Shown here piece by piece: positions 7,636-13,615 of a stretch of DNA of 21,416 bases. The translations under genes were made by a program, and so were the position numbers. Source of the stretch: an uncultured Novosphingobium sp. (GTDB lineage Bacteria > Pseudomonadota > Alphaproteobacteria > Sphingomonadales > Sphingomonadaceae); assembly GCA_946886365.1 (NCBI GenBank), contig CAMPIM010000065.1, forward strand, positions 1 through 21,416, given 5' to 3'. Position 1 is the first letter of the stretch; each line of letters begins with the position of its first letter. The notes beneath the pieces are model-generated. The model saw nothing but the letters and a program-made list of their open reading frames with translations, made no database searches and had not been told where the DNA came from.

Positions 7636-8394
7636 CTATACAGGGGCCACGACCGGAGTGAAAGGCGGCAGGTGCATCGCAATGCTCGCGGCGATTTTCT
7701 CCTGCGTCACCGCCGCCAACTGCTTGCGATCGGGGTAAAGCGCCGGGTCGAACGGCTCCAGAAAACGCAGCGTGACGTTCAGCCTGCCGCGCCGTTCCAG
7801 CAGTCGCCGCACATTCTGTCCCGCCGGTTCGTCACTATGCCACGCAATTTCCGCCGTGGCCGCGCCATAGTCGATATGCACCGGCTGGATCATCACCGCG
7901 CGCGGCGGCGGCAGCAGAACCGCCAGCAGCGACGGCTTGAACGGCAGCAGGCCCTGCCCATCGCTGGTCGTCCCCTCTGGAAACAGCGCAACCGGCTGAT
8001 GCCCCGCCAGGGCCGTGCGCAGCGCCTCAATCTGTCCGCCCAGCGCGCCCCGCCGATTCCGCGCCACGAACAGCGTATTATTCTGCGCAGCCAGCCACCC
8101 GACGATCGGCCAGCCCGCAATCCCGTCATGCGCGACGAAGGCGGCGCCGGTTGCACCGCCCAGCGCCAATATATCGACCCAGCTGACATGATTGGCGATG
8201 ATGAAGCTGTCGCCGTGAAAGGGATGCCCCTCTACCCGCACCCGCGCACCGACGGCCCTCGCCGCCATTCCCAGAAAGCGGGGAGGCCAGGGAGATCGCG
8301 CTCCTACGGCCCGCCATAACAGATGCGGGATCAGGCAAAGCAGCAGGCATGCCGCCAGAGCGCTCAGCCGATAAAGAAAGCGCAGCCGCCGCAA
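7636..8394 (-). CDS. Lysophospholipid (1-acylglycerol-3-phosphate) acyltransferase, PlsC family
   Basis: Membrane-associated acyltransferase that probably makes phosphatidic acid from lysophosphatidic acid and an acyl donor; a role in another acylated lipid cannot be excluded. The 252-residue protein has an N-terminal membrane segment (about 9-30), then the catalytic NHVSWVD motif at 68-74 (the NHx4D of the family) and FPEGTTS at 138-144, the glycerol-phosphate-binding motif. The first usable start is a TTG at 8392-8394, five bases after the fur stop, with a weak ribosome site, so it is probably translated by coupling to fur. The next in-frame ATG, codon 43, would remove the membrane anchor. 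Its stop codon directly abuts the miaB start. Confidence 0.88.
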   Translation of the reverse strand: MRRLRFLYRLSALAACLLLCLIPHLLWRAVGARSPWPPRFLGMAARAVGARVRVEGHPFHGDSFIIANHVSWVDILALGGATGAAFVAHDGIAGWPIVGWLAAQNNTLFVARNRRGALGGQIEALRTALAGHQPVALFPEGTTSDGQGLLPFKPSLLAVLLPPPRAVMIQPVHIDYGAATAEIAWHSDEPAGQNVRRLLERRGRLNVTLRFLEPFDPALYPDRKQLAAVTQEKIAASIAMHLPPFTPVVAPV

Positions 8395-8399
8395 GGCTG

Positions 8400-8822
8400 T
8401 CAGTTCTTGCGGTCCAACGATACGCCGTACAATTCCATGCGATGATCGACCAGGCGGAAACCCAGCTTTTCGGCGATCTGCTTCTGCAACTGTTCCAGTT
8501 CGGGATCGACGAACTCAATAACATTGCCGGTCTCGACATCGATCAGATGGTCGTGATGCGCTTCGGGCGCTGCCTCATAACGGGCGCGTCCATCGCCAAA
8601 GTCGTGCCGCTCCAAAATGCCCGCCTCTTCGAACAGGCGGACGGTGCGGTACACGGTCGCGATCGAAATGCCCGGATCGATGGCGGACGATCGCTTGTGC
8701 AGTTCCTCCACATCGGGATGGTCCACCGCGTCACTCAGCACCTGAGCGATCACGCGGCGCTGTTCGGTGATGCGCAGGCCCTTCTCATGGCAAAGGGCTT
8801 CTACATCGATCTTGCGGTTCAT
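8400..8822 (-). CDS. fur: Ferric uptake regulator family protein (Fur/Mur)
   Basis: A 140-residue metal-responsive DNA-binding protein. The winged helix holds the recognition helix SIATVYRTV at 53-61, and the HHDH metal motif is at 89-92. Where E. coli Fur has LICxxC, this protein reads LIDVETG with D95, so the cysteine zinc site is absent. That is usual in alphaproteobacterial Fur/Mur proteins, which may respond to manganese or iron; the metal cannot be told from sequence. It heads the run ending at corC. A perfect TATAAT reads toward it at 8882-8887, but no -35 match is found. Confidence 0.94.
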   Translation of the reverse strand: MNRKIDVEALCHEKGLRITEQRRVIAQVLSDAVDHPDVEELHKRSSAIDPGISIATVYRTVRLFEEAGILERHDFGDGRARYEAAPEAHHDHLIDVETGNVIEFVDPELEQLQKQIAEKLGFRLVDHRMELYGVSLDRKN

Positions 8823-8882
8823 GCGGGCTCGCTCATTCAGGTGTGTCGGATAATCAGCGGAAATCTAGCGGCATAACCACCA

Positions 8883-8914
8883 TTATAAAAGGGGCGCATG
8901 GCAAATGCGCCCCT
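8883..8914 (-). terminator. Rho-independent terminator of mucR
   Basis: A perfect 10-bp stem AGGGGCGCAT / ATGCGCCCCT (8890-8899 with 8905-8914) and a 5-nt loop. Reading on the minus strand it is followed by TTTTATAA. It sits 29 bases after the mucR stop codon and separates mucR from fur. Confidence 0.85.
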
Positions 8915-8942
8915 CTCATCGCGGATCGGCCGCAGTTGCTGC

Positions 8943-9365
8943 TTATTTCGCGCGGGTGCGGCGGCGCTTTGTCCCAAGGCCGATCTTCTTCGCCAGCGAA
9001 CGACGCTGTTCGGCATAGTTGGGTGCGACCATCGGATAGTCGGCGGGAAGGCCCCACTTTGCGCGATAATCGTCCGGCGTCATCTGATAATGGGTCATCA
9101 GGTGGCGCTTCAGCATCTTCAACTTCTTGCCGTCTTCCAGGCAGATAATATAGTCGGGCTTGATCGAAGAACGCACCGACACCGCTGGTTCCGGCTTCAC
9201 TTCCGGGACGGCAACGGGCTTGGTCAGACCAGAAAGGGCGGCGTGAACGTTCTGGATGAGCGTCGAAACGTCAGACACGGCGACACTGTTGTTTGAAACA
9301 TGTGCTGCAACAATGTCCGAAGTCAAAGTAATGAGCAGCTCGCTCTGGGCTGATTCGATTTCCAT
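8943..9365 (-). CDS. mucR: MucR/Ros family zinc-finger transcriptional regulator
   Basis: A 140-residue regulator of the Ros/MucR family found in alphaproteobacteria, which binds AT-rich promoter DNA and controls exopolysaccharide, motility or virulence genes in relatives. The zinc finger is seen as C75-x2-D78 with H88-x3-H92; the CLEDGK form, with aspartate in place of the second cysteine, is typical of MucR. The conserved HYxMTPDDYRAKWGLPxDYPMVAPNY block follows (93-117), then a basic tail ending KRRRTRAK. The N-terminal part (1-45) is the oligomerisation region. It is monocistronic by appearance: 112 bases follow rimI, and a strong terminator lies after it. Confidence 0.95.
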   Translation of the reverse strand: MEIESAQSELLITLTSDIVAAHVSNNSVAVSDVSTLIQNVHAALSGLTKPVAVPEVKPEPAVSVRSSIKPDYIICLEDGKKLKMLKRHLMTHYQMTPDDYRAKWGLPADYPMVAPNYAEQRRSLAKKIGLGTKRRRTRAK

Positions 9366-9433
9366 TTCTTTTATCCCGCGAATGCTGAATTGAGTGCGAC
9401 CCGCCCAGGTGAATTCGTTTCAGGAGCGGTATG

Positions 9434-9458
9434 TCGGCGTTATACCCGGATACGCCGA
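9434..9458. other. Inverted repeat upstream of mucR
   Basis: TCGGCGT (9434-9440) pairs with ACGCCGA (9452-9458), and the pairing extends inward with one bulge. It lies between the rimI stop and the mucR start, about 70 bases before mucR. It lacks a T-run on either strand, so it is not an obvious terminator. It could be an operator or a hairpin after rimI. Confidence 0.35.
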
Positions 9459-9477
9459 TTAGCAAGGGCGATCCAGT

Positions 9478-9957
9478 CTATCCCAGCATTTCTATACGAA
9501 AACTCAGGGCATCGTGAAGTTGTCCGTCGGCACCCCGGTAGTAACCGGGACGCCTATGCACATATTCGAACCCTGCTTTTTCATATAGTTTGATCGCTGT
9601 ATTTGACGAACGGACTTCGAGATTCATCGACTTGATGCCTCGCCGTCGCGCCGTCTTCAAACTATCGACCAACAGTTCCCGGCCAATGCCCCGTCCGCGC
9701 CACGCCGGATGGACGGCCAGCAGCAGCAGTTCGCATTCGTCCAGCACCGACCGGACCAGCGCGAAACCCATCGCCGCCGCATCCACCCGCGCAATCGTCA
9801 GCCAGGTGCCCGGCATCATCATGACGCCGGAAAGCTGTGGCAGCGTCCATGCCTCGCCATAAGCGGGGTCGAATGCCTCTGCCATGACATCCATTGCGTC
9901 GGCCAGCGCGTTGCGCTCGCCATCCTCATATATGTCCAGCGTCAGGCCGGGGGTCAT
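9478..9957 (-). CDS. rimI: GNAT acetyltransferase, RimI type
   Basis: A 159-residue N-acetyltransferase. In E. coli RimI acetylates the N terminus of ribosomal protein S18. The acetyl-CoA site is visible as VHPAWRGRGIG at 82-92, followed by NTAIKLYEKAGFEYVHRRPGYY, the usual C-terminal GNAT signature. The identification as RimI rests mostly on its position: its ATG overlaps the tsaB stop codon by four bases (ATGA), the very common tsaB-rimI arrangement. The protein substrate here is an inference. Confidence 0.9.
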   Translation of the reverse strand: MTPGLTLDIYEDGERNALADAMDVMAEAFDPAYGEAWTLPQLSGVMMMPGTWLTIARVDAAAMGFALVRSVLDECELLLLAVHPAWRGRGIGRELLVDSLKTARRRGIKSMNLEVRSSNTAIKLYEKAGFEYVHRRPGYYRGADGQLHDALSFRIEMLG

Positions 9958-10604
9958 GAACGGCCCTGCTGCGGGGTAGGCTGCATCATGGGCTGCGCGT
10001 CGGCATCGCGGCAGTAAATGGGGGAGGGCGGAAGCGATGGCAGCGCCGCGATCAACGGATAATCGGCGGAGTTGGGATAAAGGCTGACGGCCGTTCCATG
10101 GCCACGCGCGGTCACCAATGCTTCGGCGCCCGTGCCATATATCACCGGCTGCTCCAGCATCGTGGCAAGCGTCGCGATCGGGGTGGACGCGGGCTGGGTG
10201 ATGGCGGTCAGACCATCGGCTTCAAAACATTGCCAGAACAGTTCGCCATGCCCCCCCGTAATGGTGACCGCGATCGGCCCGCCATCCTGATGCCGATCCT
10301 GATCTTGGGCCGCCTTGGCCGCGATCAGCGACAGCGCGCAATAACCATGTAGGGGCAGCGACCATGCGAGGGCAAGCGCCCTTGCCGCCGCTATGCCGAT
10401 GCGCACGCCAGTGAAGCTTCCGGGGCCAAGGTCCACCGCGATCGCGTTCGCCCGGCCGCCGTCGGGCAGGCTGGCTATCGCGGGCACCAGCGCTTCGGCA
10501 TGACCCCGGCCCACTATCTCATGGACATGGCCGATCGCCCTGCCATCCTCCAGCAGCGCCACGGACAGCGCCTGCGTAGCGGTGTCGATGACGAGAGTGC
10601 GCAA
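9954..10604 (-). CDS. tsaB: tRNA threonylcarbamoyladenosine biosynthesis protein TsaB
   Basis: Subunit of the complex that adds threonylcarbamoyl to A37 of tRNAs reading ANN codons. It pairs with TsaD, which is not in this window. The 216-residue ASKHA-fold protein starts MRTLVIDTATQALSVAL and contains the GPGSFTGVRIG motif at 60-70, typical of TsaB. The start codon is TTG (10602-10604), supported by a ribosome site five bases upstream. It is followed by rimI with a 4-nt overlap. Confidence 0.95.
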   Translation of the reverse strand: MRTLVIDTATQALSVALLEDGRAIGHVHEIVGRGHAEALVPAIASLPDGGRANAIAVDLGPGSFTGVRIGIAAARALALAWSLPLHGYCALSLIAAKAAQDQDRHQDGGPIAVTITGGHGELFWQCFEADGLTAITQPASTPIATLATMLEQPVIYGTGAEALVTARGHGTAVSLYPNSADYPLIAALPSLPPSPIYCRDADAQPMMQPTPQQGRS

Positions 10605-10609
10605 GAAAA

Positions 10610-10615
10610 TCCCCT
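10610..10615 (-). promoter_or_regulatory. Ribosome binding site for the TTG start of tsaB
   Basis: AGGGGA on the minus strand, five bases upstream of TTG 10602-10604. It makes this uncommon start codon credible, as does the family-typical first strand MRTLVIDT. Confidence 0.6.
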
Positions 10616-10698
10616 GTGAAAACCGGCGTGGGAGCGGGCGGCCTATGGCAAGCGGTTAGTCGATCGCGATCGTTTTGCCAAACGCCGCCGCCGCTATT

Positions 10699-11274
10699 TC
10701 AGACGGCGCGCACTTCCGTCACTTCCGGGACATAATGTTTGAGCAGTTGCTCAATCCCGTTCTTCAACGTGGCGCTTGAGGAAGGGCAACCGGAACAGGC
10801 GCCCTGCATCCGCAAATAGACCGTCCCGCGATCAAAGCCGCGATAGACGATGTCGCCGCCGTCATTGGCGACGGCGGGCCGAACGCGTGTGTCGATAAGG
10901 TCGCGGATCTGCGCGACGATCTCCGCGTCGGCTGGATCATCGGTGAACTGCTCTTCCTCTTCGGGGATGAAGATTTCGCCCGCCGATCCGGGGGTGAACA
11001 GCGGCATGTTCGCCGAAAAATGCTCCAGCAGGATCGACAGGATGTCGGGCTTCACATCGCTCCACTGAGCGCCCGGCGCTATGGTGACGGAAATGAAGTC
11101 GCCGCCGAAAAACACGCCGGTGACGTCGCCAAGGCCAAAAAGGGCGTCGGCAAGCGGAGAGGCTTCCGCTTCCTCGGGCGTCGCGAAATCGCGCGTACCC
11201 ATGCCCATGACGACCCGGCCGGGAATGAACTTGACGGTTGCCGGATTTGGCGTTGGTTCGGTCTCGATCAGCAT
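10699..11274 (-). CDS. NFU-type iron-sulfur cluster scaffold/carrier protein
   Basis: A 191-residue Fe-S carrier with the two-domain architecture of NFU1: an N-terminal Nfu_N domain (about 1-88, starting MLIETEPTPNPATVKFIPG) and a C-terminal NifU-like domain (about 115-185) with the cluster-binding C160-x2-C163 in GACSGCPSSSATL. Proteins of this type deliver 4Fe-4S clusters to targets such as lipoyl synthase or aconitase. MiaB and Nth nearby are Fe-S enzymes, though that proximity may be chance. It is divergent from the PNPOx-like gene across 113 bases. The ribosome site before the ATG is weak. A 94-base gap separates it from tsaB; it contains the palindrome CGATCGCGATCG (10661-10672) and nothing else clear. 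Confidence 0.93.
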   Translation of the reverse strand: MLIETEPTPNPATVKFIPGRVVMGMGTRDFATPEEAEASPLADALFGLGDVTGVFFGGDFISVTIAPGAQWSDVKPDILSILLEHFSANMPLFTPGSAGEIFIPEEEEQFTDDPADAEIVAQIRDLIDTRVRPAVANDGGDIVYRGFDRGTVYLRMQGACSGCPSSSATLKNGIEQLLKHYVPEVTEVRAV

Positions 11275-11293
11275 GGCCGCTATGTGGAGAGAA

Positions 11294-11311
11294 GCTTGCT
11301 CAAGATCAAGC
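11294..11311. promoter_or_regulatory. Small dyad in the divergent nfu/PNPOx-like promoter region
   Basis: GCTTG (11294-11298) and CAAGC (11307-11311) form a short dyad in the 113-base region between two divergent genes. It is a weak candidate operator; five-base arms are short enough to arise by chance. I see no convincing -35/-10 pair here. Confidence 0.2.
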
Positions 11312-11387
11312 GTCCAGACGGGCTTTTGGGGAACTTCGCAAGATGCTGGCGATTAAATGCATATCAGCATGAGCAGGAGACAGAAGG

Positions 11388-11858
11388 ATGAGCACCGAAT
11401 CCGATATCCGCCACCGTTTCTGGACCGAATTGTCGCAGAGCCCTTTTCTGATGATCGGTTTGCAGGGATCGCATGAACATAGCCTGCCCATGACGGCGCA
11501 GCTCGACCCCGGTGCCAACCATTGCTTCTGGTTCTACACCACCCGGGACAATCGTCTGGCGAAGGGCGGCCCGGCCATGGCGCAGTTTGCGGGGAAGGGC
11601 CATTATCTATTCGCCTGCATCGACGGCACTCTTGTGGAGGAAACCGACCCGGCGGTGATCGACCGCTACTGGACCCACGAAGTCGCGGCCTGGTATCCCG
11701 GCGGGCGGCAGGACCCCAATCTGCTCATGCTCCGCTTTGACCTCGGCCATGCGGAAATCTGGCGCGCGGACATGTCGCTGGGCGGCGTCTTCAAACAATT
11801 GTTCGGCGGCGACGTGCGCGACGAAATGCGCGGCAAACATGTGGAAGTGTCGCTCTGA
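11388..11858 (+). CDS. Pyridoxamine 5'-phosphate oxidase-like (general stress protein 26 type) flavin-binding protein
   Basis: A 156-residue split-barrel protein of the PNPOx-like superfamily, probably binding FMN or a related cofactor. Seen in the sequence: an early strand SPFLMIGLQG with SLPMTAQLD, the FWFYTTRDNRLAKGG block (about 47-61) that lies near the flavin phosphate in relatives, and WYPGGRQDPNLLMLRFDLGHAEIWRAD, common in the general-stress-protein 26 subgroup. True pyridoxamine phosphate oxidase activity is not implied; a stress role is inferred from the subgroup name only. AGGAG lies eight bases before the ATG, and a strong terminator follows, so it is probably monocistronic. Confidence 0.85.
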   Translation: MSTESDIRHRFWTELSQSPFLMIGLQGSHEHSLPMTAQLDPGANHCFWFYTTRDNRLAKGGPAMAQFAGKGHYLFACIDGTLVEETDPAVIDRYWTHEVAAWYPGGRQDPNLLMLRFDLGHAEIWRADMSLGGVFKQLFGGDVRDEMRGKHVEVSL

Positions 11859-11867
11859 AATCTTCCT

Positions 11868-11901
11868 AAGGGCTTCGTTTCGGCGAAGCCCTTGCTTTTT
11901 T
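11868..11901 (+). terminator. Rho-independent terminator after the PNPOx-like gene
   Basis: A perfect 10-bp stem AAGGGCTTCG / CGAAGCCCTT (11868-11877 with 11884-11893), a 6-nt loop, then GC and six T residues. It begins nine bases after the stop codon. Confidence 0.9.
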
Positions 11902-12132
11902 GCATGAATGAAAGCATATGCGGCGCAACGCAGCGGGCGGCCTTCATGGCCCATCAGCGATTGGCAGCGTGATCGTCCCGACCCTTGAGGGGTGACGGGG
12001 CCGGCCAATGAAAGTCTGCGCCAAGCTTTTGAGGCTTCCCTATTCACGCGGGTCGTTTCGCAACCCGCTTTGCGTCCAGTTGCGATTCGCAACCTATGGG
12101 CGCCTGAGCCTTTTTAATTCGAGAGTTCATTC
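11902..12132 (+). promoter_or_regulatory. Leader and promoter region of the DEAD-box helicase gene
   Basis: 231 bases without a supported gene. A perfect dyad GTTGCGA-T-TCGCAAC lies at 12079-12093, about 40 bases before the start codon, and related TTTCGC/GCG words stand just upstream (12055-12075). A T-run (12111-12115) precedes the start. RNA helicase genes in other bacteria often have long, structured, autoregulated leaders; whether this is one is inference. I see no clear -35/-10 pair. Confidence 0.35.
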
Positions 12133-13509
12133 ATGCAATTCACCGACCTTGGTCTCGCCGAGCCCATCCTGAAGGCGCTCGCCGCCAAGAATTATGCCAA
12201 TCCCACGCCCATCCAGACGCAGGCGATTCCCGTCCTGCTTCAGGGCAAGGACCTGTGCGGCATCGCCCAGACCGGCACCGGCAAGACCGCCGCCTTCGCG
12301 CTGCCCAGCCTCGACCATTTCGCCCGCAATCCCAAGCCGACGCCGCTTCAGGGCTGCCGGATGCTGGTCCTGTCCCCCACCCGCGAACTCGCAGCCCAGA
12401 TCGCGCAGAGCTTCCGCGACTATGGCCGCTTCATGAAGCTGTCGGTCGAAGTCGTCTTCGGCGGCGTCCCCATCAACCGTCAGATCCGCGCGCTCAGCCG
12501 GGGCGTTGATATCGTCGTCGCCACGCCGGGCCGTCTCCTCGACCTGATCGACCAGCGCGCCTTCACCATCAAGGACACGGAAATCTTCGTCCTCGACGAA
12601 GCCGACCAGATGATGGACATGGGCTTCATCCACCCTTTGAAGCGCATCGCCAAACTGCTTCCCAAGGAACGGCAGAACCTCTTCTTTTCCGCCACCATGC
12701 CCGGCGAGATCGAGGCGCTCGCCGCGCAGTTCCTGAACAACCCGGTGAAGGTCAGCGTCGCACCGCAGTCCACAACGGCCGAGCGCGTCCGGCAGCAGGC
12801 GACCTTCGTCAATCAGGCGGAAAAGCAGGCGCTCCTCACTCTCACGGTTCGCAACGAGCCGATCGACCGCGCGCTGATCTTCACCCGCACCAAGCACGGC
12901 GCCGACCGCGTCGTCCGCTTCCTGGAAGGCGCGGGCATCCAGGCCGTCGCGATCCATGGCAATAAGAGCCAGGGCCAGCGCACGACAGCCCTTCAGGCAT
13001 TCCGTCACGGCCATGTTAAGCTGCTCGTCGCCACCGACATCGCTGCGCGCGGCATTGACGTGTCGGGCGTGAGCCACGTCATCAATTTCGAGCTTCCCAA
13101 TGTCCCCGAACAATATGTCCATCGCATTGGCCGCACCGCTCGGGCAGGCGCGGAAGGTATCGCGATCAGCTTCGTGGCTGATGATGAACGGCCCTATCTC
13201 AAGGCGATCGAGCGCACCGCAAAGGTGAAGCTCGAGATCGTGCCCTTGCCTGACAATTTCGTAGAAGCCGTCCGCAACCTCCCGAAGGCGGCGCCTCAGC
13301 GTAAAGGCCGCGAGCAAACGCCGGAACAGAAGACGCGCCGGGCCGATGGCCAGCGCCGTTATCAGGACCAGCAGAAGCAGCAGCGCGGCACGGCCGAACG
13401 GGCTCACCGCCCCGATGGAGAGGCAAAGCCCGCGAAGAAGAACTTCCGCCGCAACCGGAGCGGAGTAGGCGCGCACAAGGGCGCTGTGCAGAAGACCGGC
13501 GGCCGTTAA
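12133..13509 (+). CDS. rhlE: DEAD-box ATP-dependent RNA helicase, RhlE type
   Basis: A 458-residue RNA helicase acting in ribosome assembly or RNA turnover. The ordered motifs are complete: Q-motif region FTDLGL...NPTPIQ (3-28), Walker A AQTGTGKT at 45-52, PTRELA, DEAD at 155-158, SAT at 186-188, and the C-terminal core with ATDIAARGID and HRIGRTAR starting at H330. The core ends near residue 375. The last 80 residues form a basic, low-complexity tail (KGREQTPEQKTRRADGQRR and so on), typical of RhlE subgroup proteins and probably RNA-binding. The subgroup is assigned from the MQFTDLGL start and tail; other DEAD-box subfamilies are less likely. A long GC-rich hairpin follows the stop. Confidence 0.93.
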   Translation: MQFTDLGLAEPILKALAAKNYANPTPIQTQAIPVLLQGKDLCGIAQTGTGKTAAFALPSLDHFARNPKPTPLQGCRMLVLSPTRELAAQIAQSFRDYGRFMKLSVEVVFGGVPINRQIRALSRGVDIVVATPGRLLDLIDQRAFTIKDTEIFVLDEADQMMDMGFIHPLKRIAKLLPKERQNLFFSATMPGEIEALAAQFLNNPVKVSVAPQSTTAERVRQQATFVNQAEKQALLTLTVRNEPIDRALIFTRTKHGADRVVRFLEGAGIQAVAIHGNKSQGQRTTALQAFRHGHVKLLVATDIAARGIDVSGVSHVINFELPNVPEQYVHRIGRTARAGAEGIAISFVADDERPYLKAIERTAKVKLEIVPLPDNFVEAVRNLPKAAPQRKGREQTPEQKTRRADGQRRYQDQQKQQRGTAERAHRPDGEAKPAKKNFRRNRSGVGAHKGAVQKTGGR

Positions 13510-13515
13510 GTTTCA

Positions 13516-13547
13516 GGCAGGATGGCGCCGGGCGGCGCCATCCTGCC
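13516..13547 (+). terminator. Long perfect hairpin after rhlE, probable terminator
   Basis: A 14-bp perfect stem GGCAGGATGGCGCC / GGCGCCATCCTGCC (13516-13529 with 13534-13547) with a 4-nt loop, six bases after the rhlE stop. No T-run follows, so it is either a non-canonical terminator or an mRNA 3' stabiliser. Confidence 0.55.
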
Positions 13548-13615
13548 CTCCATCGTGAAACATGGCTGCTCTTTGTCAGTAGCCATTCAGAATTTTGGCT
13601 CTAGGCTACGGCGCC

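Noticed and set aside
6223..8319. A 698-codon open frame on the plus strand opposite miaB and the acyltransferase gene
   Set aside because: It is the antisense of two well-supported genes; its composition (His/Arg/Gln/Pro-rich) is what high-GC codon bias produces, and it has no recognisable domain.
8900..11400. Possible accessory island around mucR
   Set aside because: The flanking genes (fur, rimI, tsaB, nfu) are core genes with uniform composition, and there are no mobile-element traces.
12127..13476. A 449-codon open frame antisense to rhlE
   Set aside because: It mirrors the helicase gene; low-complexity Asp/Gly/Leu-rich translation without motifs, typical of a high-GC shadow frame.
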